Assembly: GCF_047511655.1 (NCBI RefSeq)
Contig: NC_133391.1
Coordinates: 107,421,384 to 107,485,383, forward strand
Direction: 5' to 3'
Source: Castor canadensis
Lineage: Eukaryota; Chordata; Mammalia; Rodentia; Castoridae
Length of the DNA: 64,000 nt
The position numbers were made by a program, and so were the translations under genes. Shown one piece after another: positions 40,345 to 51,779 of the stretch; positions within the stretch are counted from its first letter, which is position 1, and every line of letters begins with the position of its first letter. Below the pieces are notes generated by a model that did no database searches, was not told the origin of the DNA, and saw only the letters and a list, made by a program, of their open reading frames with translations.

Positions 40345-42239
40345 TACACAATTAATAGATCAAGTATCAATATTTGGCATCAAAGGGGGTGGGGAAATAG
40401 AGAATAAAGACATAGAAAACATATTCAGTGAAATGATTTAAAATTTCCCAAATCTAGGGAACAATATGGACATCCAGGTATAGGCAGAACTTACAACCCC
40501 CAATAGACATGACCATAAAAATACCTATTCATTGGAGTCTTTGTTCCCATTTCCTGTGTGGGGAGCAGGGACTGTTTCTCTCTTTCTCCCCCACCCCCAT
40601 TGTCTATACTTTATCATATTATGCTAAAATTAATCTTGGCTAAAACTGAAAACGAAAAACCTATTCATGTCAATTATAGTTAAAAATGATAAGAGTATAG
40701 AAAACAAAAAAACCTTAAACTACAATAGAGAAATATCAAGTTAATTGTATAGGCAAGCATGTCAGGATTACAGCAGACTTCTCAGCAGAAATTGTAAATA
40801 CCTGGAGATCATGGAATGAAGTATTTCAAACCTTAAAAGAAAAACTGAAGTACAAGTAAAGACCTTACAAGACAAGGTTAATAAATTATTATATTTAGAT
40901 AGTAATAAAGAAAGAATAACATTAAATCATGACCACAACATAAAAATGACCATAAACAAAAGTAATTCATGACCACTATACCAGAACTGCAGAAGATAAA
41001 TAAACAAATACTACACACAGAAAAAGAAAGAAATACTCATTATTAATAGCCAGGAAAGATGGAAATATGCATAAGCAAATGAGAATCAGGAAAGAATCAA
41101 ATATTATTAACTCATTAAAACAGGAAATTTATACGATGATTAAGGGAGATAGAAATGAACACAGTGTATTCAAAACAACCAGGGTTTAAAAACAGCAATT
41201 AGTACATAGATTTCATTAATAATCCTTAATCTAAATGGTCTTAACTTTCCAACTAAAAGATATAGGCTGGATAATTGGACTATAAAACAAAATCCATCTG
41301 TTGTCTGCACTTCACTGGCAAATACATACAGACTAAAAGTGAGAAGATAGAAAAGTATATACCAAGAAAACAGAAGAGGAGAGTAAGCAAAAGTAGACAT
41401 AATCATATTTGAAAAAGCAAATTTAAAGCTCAAATTAGTCAGAACAGGTTAAGAAGGTTACTACATAAAGACAATGGGAATAATCCATTAAGAAAACATA
41501 ATGATTGTGAATATGCACATAACTTTGATGAACTCAATTCTATAATACAAACATTATTGGATATAAAGGGATAAGATCAGTCTGGATACCATAATAGTGA
41601 ATAACTTCAATACACCACTGAAGAAAGAAGGGGGTGATTCCTGGAATCAAAGGAAAATGGAAACACCACTTGCCAGAGTCTATGGAATATAGTGAATATC
41701 GTTCTAAGAGGGAAGTTTACAGCTTTGAATACCTACCTATATTAAAAAGTAAGAGACAGGGATTGTTGGTGCATGTCTATAATCTCAGTACTTGGGAGTC
41801 ATGGGCAGAAGGATCAACAGTTTGAGGGTGGCCTGGATTGCATACCAAAATTCTGTCTCAAAACTTTAAAAAAAATTTAGAGAGATAAGGAAATAATCTA
41901 ATGATGCACCTCGAGGCTCTAGAAAAATAAGAACAAATCAGGTCCAAAATTATTAGAAGGAAATAAATAATAACAATTAAAGCTGAAATTAACAAAATGG
42001 AGAAGAAAAAGACCAATTTACAAAGTATGAATGAAACAGTACTGGTTCTTTGGAAGGATAAGCATAACAAACAAGCCTTCAACAACAACAAAAAAATATA
42101 GAGACAACACAAATTAATAAGATTAGAGTCCAAAGGGGAAAACTACAAAAATTACCACTGAAATCCACAGAAACAGTAGGGAATACTTGGAAGAAATTGT
42201 GTTCCAATAACTCAGAATACAAAAAGAGGAAAAGAAAAT
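40345..42239 (+). mobile_element. Old L1/HAL1-like element, ORF1 end to ORF2 endonuclease
   Basis: Resumes after the ERV with 'aaatttcccaaatctaggga' and 'atggacatccaggtataggcag', the L1/HAL1 wording after the ORF1 RRM, then 'cagacttctcagcagaaa' (ORF1 C-terminal region), an inter-ORF region with 'aattcatgaccac', endonuclease-like sequence at about 41200-41700 ('atgaactcaattctataata') and the start of RT-proximal sequence at about 41870-42220. Diverged with stops throughout. A B1-like SINE interrupts it at 41757. Confidence 0.65.
41757..41866 (+). mobile_element. B1-like SINE monomer
   Basis: 'ggtgcatgtctataatctcagtacttgggag' followed by 'gtttgagggtggcctgg' and 'ctgtctcaaaa', the layout of a 7SL-derived B1 monomer of about 110 bases with an A-tail. 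L1 sequence flanks it on both sides. Confidence 0.78.
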
Positions 42240-42735
42240 GAGAGAGCGATTGATACTGAAGTACGTTTTATCAGTGCAGGAAGATTACGCATGAAACTTG
42301 CTGGAACCTGTTGATTAATGGGGGCAGGTGGGAAGAGTAAAAGACAGTATTAGACGGAATTAATCTGATTAAAGTACAAAATGTTCGTGGATTGGTGGAA
42401 TACCAGGTGAGACCCTTTTGAACAAGGAGTATATACTTGAAAAATGAAATACTGAAATGAAACCTGGTCCTGTTGGGGGTACGAGCTAGTGATGGGGTTG
42501 AGGAGGAGGTAAATGGAGATGGTGAAGGAGGGGGAATAAGGTTGATGTACTTTATATATTTGTATAAAAATAGAACAATGAAATTTGAGATTATTTTAAA
42601 TAGGGGAGATGGGGCTGAGGAAGCATGAAGAAGGGGGTGAATCTAACCAAGGTACACTGTTGGTGGGAATGTAAAGTAGTACAATCACTATCGAAAGCTG
42701 TATGGAACGTCTTCAAAACTCTAAAAATAGAACAC
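42240..42735 (+). mobile_element. L1-related 3' UTR-like and ORF2 C-terminal pieces
   Basis: Phrases such as 'ttaatctgattaaagtacaaaatgtt' and 'gaaacctggtcctgttggggg' read like an L1 3' UTR distinct from lineages A and B. At 42640-42735 an ORF2 C-terminal piece ('ctgttggtgggaatgtaaagtag') follows, although in an intact L1 it would come first. The order suggests separate insertions or rearrangement. Confidence 0.45.
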
Positions 42736-42739
42736 ATAT

Positions 42740-44240
42740 GGATATGTATGTTTTTATTCATTTCCTTGGAATTGGGAATTAGAAAAGGTTGTTCACTTTT
42801 TCCACTATTAGTTAATATAGTGCTTAAAATCTGAGCCAGAGTGGTAAAACAAAAGCAAGAAATAAAGGGAACACAAATAGGAATTGATGAAACCAAGTAA
42901 CCCTATTTGTGGATGAAATGATCATATATGTGAAAGATCCTAAAGATTCCATCAGAACAGTCTTAAATCTGATAAATATTTTCAGCACAGTACTAGAATA
43001 CAAAATCAACAAACCCAAGTCAGTAGTTTTTATGCACCAATAATAGATTCAATATAAACAAAATCAGGAAAAGAAATAATTCACAATAGCAAATAAATAA
43101 ATAAATAGATGGTAGATAAAATTATTAGAAATAAATCTAACCAAAGATGCGAAATACCTCTTCAGTAAAAATGGTAAAACCCTGAAAAAAGAAATTTAAG
43201 GGTTTATTAGTAGATGGAAAGACCTCCCTTGTACTTGGGTCAACAGTGTTAATATGTGAAAATGGCAAATTTGCAAAAGTGATCTGCAGATTCATTGTAA
43301 TCCCTATCTAATTTCTAATGTTATTCCTCCTGAAAGGAGAAAAAGTCCTAACATTCATATGGAACTAAAGACTCCAAACAGACAAAGTAATCTTGTGCAA
43401 CAAAGCAATACTAGAGGAATCACAATACCTAATTTCATGTTATGTTACAGTGCCACATTGCAGTGAAAAATCCCCCCAAAAAATAGATGCATAAGTGACA
43501 GAAATAGATTAAAGGATCCAGAAACAAATCCATGCAACTATAGCCATCTGATTTTTGACAAAGATTCCAAAAACTTGTTAGAGAAAAGATAGGCTTTTCA
43601 ACAAATGTTGACAGGAAACCTGGATATCCATCCATAGAAGATTATACCTATATCCCTACCTCTCACCTGGTACAATATTCAACTCAAAATGGATCAAAGA
43701 CCTTATGGAATCCTTGCATCTTTGAATTTCCTAGAGAAAAATCACAAGAGTCACTTCATGATATAGACACAAGCAATGCCTTACTGAGCAAGACTCCACT
43801 AGCTCAAGAAATTATAGTAAGAACTGACAAATTGTATGAAATTATAAAGTTACTGAATAGGAGAAGACACAATTAATGGAGTAAAGAGTAAAATTAACAC
43901 AACCCAAAGAAAATCCACCAACTACTCATCCCAAAGGGTATAACTGTATAGAATTTGTGTCTTTTGTAGGGAAATGGTTAGAACCGTAGATTATTATGTT
44001 AAGCTAATAAGATAGATTCATAAAGACAGATATCACATTTATTCTCTAACGTGAAATCTGGGAGAAAATACATAAATGTATAAGGGTAGCTATTAGGAGA
44101 AAGGAAAGTGGTCATGTAGTGTAGGAGGAATGATAGCAAAGGGTAATGGGGAGTAAATATGATCAAATCATATTATATGCATGTATGAAAATATCACAAT
44201 GAAACCCATAATTTTGTATGATTAACATACACTAAAATTT
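42740..44240 (+). mobile_element. Old L1 fragment, RT palm to 3' end
   Basis: RT-region sequence at 42790-42960 ('ctgagccagagtggtaaaacaaaagcaag', 'gatgaaatgatcatatatg'), then 'gcaatactagaggaatcacaatacc', 'ctcaaaatggatcaaagacctta', and a 3' end with 'acaatgaaacccataattttgtatgattaacatac'. 5'-truncated, with stops in all frames. Confidence 0.75.
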
Positions 44241-45000
44241 TTTCAAAAGATTGTCTAAGGACCACATATGTTAAAGAATTTTGATAGGTTCATTTTGTTA
44301 ATTTTAAGAGAAATGAACAAAAATAAAATCACATTAGCTTACATTATCAGTATTATAAAATTGAAATTCAAATAGTAGCAGTGTTTGAAGGATGAGAATA
44401 CAGCAGAAGCACTATGACACACTATATCTAAAAGAGTCATCATCTCAGTCATGTTTTCCTTATCATTATACTTCCTTCCTTGAACACTGAGAATTCTGCT
44501 CTCCTTTCCCCTTCTGCAGCTTTTAGAATCTGTCATTAAATACTACTAATTGATTCTTTTTGATATGCATGTCTTGAGGTTGAAGAACAGTGCTTTATAA
44601 CTTTGTAAACCCAGGTATATAGTTGTTACTAAATTCATTAATTTATCAAGACCTATTCAATGCTTACATGTTTCAGTAGATTAAGTAATACAGTAGAAGG
44701 TATATAAACTATTGAATAATAATGTTTAAAAGTGGTATATGATTTTTTAAAAGGTACAAAATTTTGTGCTTATTTAGTAGAAGAACATTGAAGAGAAAGT
44801 TGCTTATTTTAGACTCACAGTTCCTCAATCACGTAAGAAATTGTGTGAGTGAGTGTGAATTTGGGTGTATTGGTGGGAGGCTTAAACTTGATCAGTCACA
44901 CTCTTCTCTTCATAATTTATTTCTCTTTGTATTTCTGAGGCATATATGGCTCTAGAGAGAAAAATAGGAGGAGTTACCAAAGAACCTCTTACATAGAAAG
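44241..45000. other. Unique sequence
   Basis: No recognised gene or repeat in about 760 bases. Confidence 0.45.
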
Positions 45001-45010
45001 AAGTCAACAG

Positions 45011-45433
45011 ATTGGCTGTGTGCAGTGGATTCATGCAGGTAATCCGAGCTATTTGGGAGGCTGAGATCAGAAGAATTGCAGTTTGAGGTCAGCCTAGACA
45101 AAAAAAAATTGTGAGACTCCATTTCAGCCAATAAATGGGCAGGGAGGCATGTGCCTGTCATACCAACTACACAAAATGCTAGTATTGGAAGAATTGTGGT
45201 TCCAGGCAAGTCTGGGAAAAAAGTATGATGAGATCCCATCTCAACAGCTGTGGGGAGAAGCATAAATAGGACTATGAGGTCCAGCCTGGCCCAGGCAAAA
45301 ATGCTAGGCCCTATCTCAAAAATAACTAGAGCAAAAAGGACTAGAAGCATGGTGCAAGTAGCAGGGTGTCTGCCTAGTAAGTGTGAAGCCCTCAGTTCAA
45401 ATTTCAGTGACTTAAATAAACAAATAAATAAAT
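45011..45433 (+). mobile_element. Composite SINE (same type as 34356)
   Basis: First unit 'cgagctatttgggaggctgagatcag', with the ending 'gtgagactccatttcag'; second unit ending 'gatgagatcccatctcaa'; third ending 'ggccctatctcaaaaataac'; then a tRNA-like part with 'agtagcagggtgtctgcctag' and a B-box-like GTTCAAATTTC at about 45398. The tail is AAAT-rich. Flanks aagtcaacag (45001-45010) and aagtcagaag (45434-45443) are a target duplication with two mismatches. Confidence 0.85.
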
Positions 45434-45443
45434 AAGTCAGAAG

Positions 45444-45948
45444 GCTGTTGGGATATTTTATTTCTCATTAGACTTATGTTTTACTTATATACTCATTTCC
45501 AGTTGAGGTAACTACATATCTGAGCATTTTTTGTGAAAAAAAAAAACCAAACTCTTCCCTCTGTTTGTATTAGCCACAGCGGATACAGTGTTTATTAATA
45601 AACTAGCTATAGTAACTTGCCCGTAATTTCTAGGAATGTTAATATCAAATTAGATTAAATACTGTAAACAAGGCTTGTAGATGAAATTAAACAAAAGCAA
45701 ATAATTATTTTAATAATGCTCATTTAAAAATTTTTCCTTATAGCAACTGACAGCATTAATAAATTACTTGGTCAATTATACATAGATGGTCACTTGTATG
45801 ACCAGAAGGTGAGTTGCGTATTTGAATGTTTTATGTGCTGTATTGACAACTGTGTTAACTCACTACACAATGAATTGCAATTAGTGATAAATGACAAAAA
45901 ATATATTTACTTAAAGAGAATAGGGTCACAACTAGTGAAAAAGCAGCT
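45444..45948. other. Unique sequence
   Basis: No recognised gene or repeat; an A-run at 45537-45547. Confidence 0.45.
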
Positions 45949-45962
45949 TTCAGGACACTTTC

Positions 45963-46257
45963 TTGTCTTTTTCTTACAGTACTGGCAAGCACTTTGCCAC
46001 TGAACCATGGCTTTAGTCCTTTTGGTCTTAGTTATTTTTTCAAACAGGGTCAAATGTTCTTGCCTAGGCTGGCATGGAAATTGATCCTCCTATTTATGCC
46101 TCCTGATTAGCTGGGATGACAGGTATGTCACTACACCCAGGTTATTAGTTGAGATGGGGATCTCACAAACTTTTTTCCCTGTCTGACCTTGAGCCATGAT
46201 CCTCTAGATCCTCCTGAGTACCTGGGAAGACAGATGTGAGTCACCACCCATGCCTAG
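45963..46257 (-). mobile_element. SINE with perfect 14-bp target-site duplication
   Basis: Plus strand shows 'cagtactggcaagcactttgccactgaacc' (complement of the tRNA-like 3' part), then B1-like units with 'ttgcctaggctggcatggaa', 'gctgggatgacaggtatg' and a second 'ctgggaagacagatgtgag'. The 14-mer ttcaggacactttc is at both 45949-45962 and 46258-46271. Two B1-like units plus tail, so one unit shorter than the copy at 45011. Confidence 0.9.
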
Positions 46258-46271
46258 TTCAGGACACTTTC

Positions 46272-47266
46272 ATATTAATGTTATTATCAGTAAAATTCTG
46301 AGAGATAAGAATATTAAAATATTTATAATTTTAAAATTTTATATAAAAGAAGACTGGTAACCAAAATTTATGTAACATTGCTAGGGTTATATAGGTAGCT
46401 AAAAAATCATGTACTATGTTTGTCATAAAATGTATCATTATAAAATACTCAGAGTAAGAATAATATGCTTTCACTGCTAATGAAAGCAATTTATTAATAA
46501 AAATCTATGTCCCCTATAAAATTGAGATGTTATTGTATTAAATCATTAAGGATATAAACTACAGTTATAGAATTGAGCACTCTGTCCATATGACTGTTAA
46601 TTAAATTTTAAATGCATGGATTGAATATTTATTGTCTTACCTTAATTTCCCATGAAAGTAGAGAGTGATAGAAATTTCTGAGGTATGATTTTACTGAGAG
46701 GTGAAATCCTAGAACTGCAAGTATGAAAAGCATGAGATTTTTTAACCCACTTATGTCTCTTTTCCCCTGTTGTTTTCTGTCATCTTTCTGGTGGAGAATT
46801 CTGACTGCCCTCAAAAACATCTATGGTTTTCCTATTGTAGTCAAATCCTTCAAAACTAATTTTCTGGCAACAAAAAGACAATAAAAGAATAAAAATAGAA
46901 TGAAAGGAAGAAGAAAGTGTACACTAATGTCATTGTGGATCTTCTTTCTTAATGAGTAGGATTTTTGAACACACTTTTCAGAAATGTGATAATTATCAGA
47001 TCCTATTTCACATGAGTTTCTGAGGTGATATATTTCTTAAAATGTGTAGAGCTAGATATATGTGCAACTATTTAATTTCTTTGTTCCTATTTTTAATGGA
47101 TCTGTAAAATGGAGAAATGAAGAGTACCCAACTCATAGAAATGCTATAAGGATTATGGAAATAAGCCTACAAAAAATATTTATAGTACTTCCTAGTCCAT
47201 AAAGTAGGAGCAAGAGGTAAACTTGTCTATTACACATTGTGTACTCATGACCAATGGAATTACCAA
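46272..47266. other. Unique sequence
   Basis: About 1 kb of AT-rich DNA with no recognised gene or repeat. Confidence 0.45.
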
Positions 47267-47866
47267 AGTTGGTCTTTTTTTTTATTCATATATGCATACT
47301 TTGTTTGGACCATTTCTCCCCACTGACCCTGCCCTCTACTCTGCCCCCTCCCCCTCCTCCTACCTACCTTACTTCCAGGAAGAACTTGTTTTGCCCTCTT
47401 CTCCAATTTTTTGAAGAGAAGACATAAGCAATAACAAGAAATAAATAGCTTTTGTATTTCAACCTGAATTGATTCATCTCTACCAGATCTCTTCACTACT
47501 TCCCAGTTACCTTCCCATAGTGACCTCTGCCTTTTTAAGGTTACTATATTAGCTCCTCTGCAGTGGATACATCAAACACTCAAATTTTGGATTTCCTATC
47601 TTTCTATATTCCTCCCATGAGCATTCTCCCCTTCGGGTGTGACCCAAAACTAATAATATTACTACATTTATTTTAGGTCTGAAGTCCATATACGAGGGAG
47701 AACATACAATTTTTGTCCTTCTGAGCCTGGCTAACTTCGCTTAAGATGATGTTTTCCAGTTCCATCCATTTACTTGTGAATGACAAGATTTCACTCTTCT
47801 TCATGGTCGAGTAAAATTCCATTGTGTATAAATATCACATTTTCTTAATCCATTAGTCAGTAGTGG
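47267..47866 (-). mobile_element. 5'-truncated L1, lineage A
   Basis: Begins at the left with a T-run (47276-47283) and 'tattcatatatgcatactttg', then the C-rich complement of the G-rich tract (47320-47370), and reaches the last part of ORF2 ('ccagttccatccatttacttg', 'ccattgtgtataaatatcaca'). About 600 bases, antisense. Confidence 0.87.
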
Positions 47867-47987
47867 ATCTTCTTTATTAAACTCTACATTCATGCAGTAG
47901 GGTGTTCTGAAGCAAAACTCAAATTTCAGAACTTTTTAATCCATAAATGATTCAGTATATTTGAATGTCTATGACTCTAGTGAATAA

Positions 47988-48022
47988 TTTCTCTCTCTCT
48001 CTCTCTCTCTCTCCCTCCCTCC
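47988..48022. repeat. (TC)n microsatellite
   Basis: Pure TCTCTC followed by CCTCCCTCCC. It leads into a looser pyrimidine-rich stretch to about 48110. Confidence 0.92.
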
Positions 48023-48110
48023 CCTTTCTGCTTCTCTTTTACCTTCATTCTCTCTCTGTCTTACATTCTGCCTTTCTATGTCTTCCTCTCTACCCCTTGT
48101 TCTCTCTTTC

Positions 48111-51100
48111 AGTAGCATTACCAAACTAATACCATCAATGATAGGACTTTTATTGCATATAAGTCAATCAGCATTTTAACTTTTGGGAATTTTTCAAAAC
48201 ATGTTCTGCATATCAAACAAATTGTACATGCTTGGTTGATAGATTCTTAAGTCTCCTTTAAAAACAGTAAGTGAAAATTTACCACCATAGCATTTTAAAT
48301 GTTTGCAAAGTACTCGATGTTTAAGACAAATTCTTAGAAAATCAACAAAACATTGTTCATGGTGTATCTTTTTTATTTGTGTAGTTTTTCTTGGTACCAA
48401 TGATGACAGTATTTAATGTACTTAAATTTCAGAATAGAAATCATTCAGAATGACAAAATACTTAGCTATGACCACACATACTTGTCAAGTAGCAATACAT
48501 TCAGTGGAGCTACTACAAGCAGTTGGTAAATGTAACTAAAACTGTATCTTACTTAAAAATGTTGCTGGTCATAGAAATTTGAGGTACGAATAAGGACAGA
48601 TTGCTTAATTAAATTCAATGACAAATACTTGAAACTTGAAAATAGAAAACTTATGCTTAATAGATGCTACATGGTTTTAAAAGATGGCTTTCTGGATAGA
48701 AATGAATTACTAGTAAGATTTTTCAATGTGCCACACAGTTTCTTCAACTAGTAACAAATAGGTAGGGAGAGTTTGATAACAAAACAGTGATGGTAATGCA
48801 GAATAGTTCTTTCTTGACAGTTTGAAACTGGTTTCCAAAGCTAACTATATTATTTGCCATTTTCAATATATCACAAAGAAAAATTTTCATCATTTCTCAA
48901 TTATGTGAAGGAAAATAAACTGTCTATAAATACATGATAATCCACCTATAATATTTACAAATATGCTGAGCTCATTTTAAAACTGGAATTTAAACAAAAA
49001 GTTTAGAAAACACTTTTCAAAAACTATATTTATAATGAACATGAAAATTCCCACTATACTCCATAGTAATATTTTTTGTGATCTAACAATATACTGAAAG
49101 TAAGAAGCAAATTGGCCCAGTGAGTTAGTTACCTATTCAATTTAAGCAAAAATGTTGGGTGGCAGGAATTATCCAATCATAACCTGAATTCTTCACTGTA
49201 TTTTGTATGTGTGTAAGATAATCACAGACGAAACCTATCAGCAAAGATGAAATAAGTATATATCAGGGCACTGGATTTTTTCCAGTGAGAGTAATATTTA
49301 AGTAGAGTACTTAAAATTCATACTTTATTCTTTCATTTGTTGATATCTGAATCTGAAACATAAGTTGTTTCAAGTATACATGTTTTTATTGCTAGAGTCA
49401 TCTGCAACAATAAAATAAAAGTCACAGAGATAAATACAGAGTTCCTGTTCATTAGAACAATCCATGTACTCAAAACTTTGCCATACATTGGTAATTCAAT
49501 TATTCAATATTTGTGTACTGAAATCACTTGATTTTTAGTGATATAATATTCACCATGAAGATATTGAATAAATATAGAATGTTATAATGATCATATGTTT
49601 TCCTATAAAACTTGAAAATCTTATCAATGCACTGCTTCAAAAAAAACTTCCTGTTTTTTTATTCCTGTTGCCTCAGCTCATACCTTGTCAGTTACCTTGC
49701 TCTCTGTAGCACCTCTTACTCCTTCTCTTTCCTGAATCCCTGAGGAGGGAATTTCTTCTCAATAGAAAAAGTCTATTTCTTTTCTGCACAATGCCTGGTC
49801 TTGAGAGTGCCTCAAGATCAAATATATTTCCTGCTAATGGGACTGATACTTTTGACTCTGTGGTTCACCAGTAGTTTGATACAAATTAACAATGCTTAAC
49901 TTATTTATGCAGTTTTTATAAACATAGAGTTTGCTGAGTACCAATATTTTATTATTAGATGTGAATATTTTTTCTATTATATTAATTCCTCAGCATTAAA
50001 AGTAATTACTCAAAACAAGTTATTTGACAAATTAACTAATTGCACAGACATGGAAAATATAATGTTAAGTACTATATGAATTACTCATACAACACCATTC
50101 TATAAGCAAGGCATATGTGTACCTCAAAATATTTTATGTTTTTTCAAAATTCTACAATAGTCACTTATTAAAATAATTTCAATAGTAATTCTAATTCCTT
50201 ATATAAATTGCATGTATGTAAAGCAGATTTATCCCAAGAAATCTTCCTAAACATTCCAACCAAAAAAGGATCCCTTTGCTAAGCATTATGAAACTTACAT
50301 AAATCTAGCAAGGAACTTAATTCTCTATAACTTCACTCAAATCCTGCAATTCTGTAAAATGCCAAGGTGCTGAAGGAGTAAACAGGATAACAATAAGGAG
50401 ACCTGCTGTTCATGACAATCACAACATTTAGATATTCATAAGAAAATAATTTAACATTAATTTTACTAATATATTTAAGCACTTATAAAATAGAATTTTA
50501 CATTAAAAACAAAGGAAATTTTACTTTATCTTAATGAATAAGTGGGAGGGGGGCTTGCTAGAGTCATGATGTCAATGTTATTGTTTTTAAGATATATAAT
50601 GGCTAAAGAAAGAAATGCTTATGTATTCAATCACTCAAAATTCAATACTAAAATGATTAATATGGGATTATAGCTATATTTTGATTTTTATTTAAGGCAT
50701 AAAGACAGATGGAAGTTGAAGTCCCCAGTGTTTTCTTCCTGTCTCTATTTCACCCCAGAGGTAATCACTTGCATGTATTATATGTGTTTGGTTTATGCTT
50801 TAAACTAGCATATGTTATATAGAAATAGGATTTTGTTTCATATTTTAAGATCTATAAATGATTTCATCCTGTAAGTGAGATTATCAAGCATGCCGTATTT
50901 ACTGAACAGTATGATTTCAGGATTAGAAGTGTTGATAAGCATAGACAAATATTTATTCATTTCTCCAAAGAAGACTTTCCAGATTTTCCTCATTTTTTTG
51001 CTATTAAATCAAACTTGTGCTGAATAACTGCAGTTTTGTCTTCATGTGTTCATGTGCAATAATTTTTAATTTTAGAGGTAGAATTTTAAATTTATGGGTT

Positions 51101-51149
51101 ATTCATATTTTTATCATTAAATGATCATTCTTAGACAATACAATATTCT
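48111..51149. other. Longest unique stretch in the window
   Basis: About 3 kb without a recognised gene, RNA or repeat. A C/T-richer patch at 49660-49760 and a patch at 50730-50960 ('caccccagaggtaatcact') might be very old repeats. No exon-like pattern: no open frame above 68 codons and no paired splice-like signals that I trust. Confidence 0.45.
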
Positions 51150-51545
51150 CTCTTTGATAGTTAATTTTGATTATCAACTTTATAGGATTGAAAAGTGCAT
51201 AAACTGCTAATAAAACACACTTCTGAGAGCATTTGCAAAAGCATTTCAAGAAGGATTAACAAAAGGGAAAAGAGCCACACTGAATGCAAATAGTACCATC
51301 CAATAGCTTAGGGACCAGGTGTAATGGAGAGGAAGAAGGAAGAACTCAGCTGTCAGCTAGTGCAAGAATTATCTCTGCTTCCTGGCCTCCATGATGTGAG
51401 CATCTCTGTTCCATAATTTCTTCCCTGTCTTGATGGACTCAAATCTTTGAAACTGTGAGCCAAAATAAATGATGGTAAGTTAACATGCTTTTCACAGATG
51501 TCTGTCATAGCATCAAGAAGTTCTAATGAATATAAAACTTTTAAG
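51150..51545 (+). mobile_element. LTR-like repeat, copy 1 (ERVL-type suspected)
   Basis: Begins 'ctttgatagttaattttgattatcaac', contains 'catccaatagcttaggga', 'ctgcttcctggcctccatgatgtgagca' and 'ttgatggactcaaatctttgaaactgtgagccaaaataaa'. The same layout recurs at 56845-57165. The wording matches a rodent LTR type I associate with ERVL, but the family assignment is from memory. Confidence 0.55.
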
Positions 51546-51779
51546 AGGTATAATTTCAACACCCCTATCATGTTTTGATGAAACAAAAAGATGGCAGCAG
51601 CATTTGGAAATAAGCTTAATTGTAAAAATGGTCTCTCTGAAATAAAATGAGCATCAAAAATAACAAGATACCAGTTAAGAAGATCAGAATGTACTACTGA
51701 AAATATATTCCTTTTTCTTTGAAAAGAATGCTCTGAAGGAACACATTAGTTAAAAAAAATAGTAGCACTATTTAAAAGT

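Noticed and set aside
45361..45415. tRNA-like sequence with B-box-like GTTCAAATT
   Set aside because: It is the 3' part of a SINE, followed by an AAAT tail, and cannot fold as a complete tRNA; not a tRNA gene.
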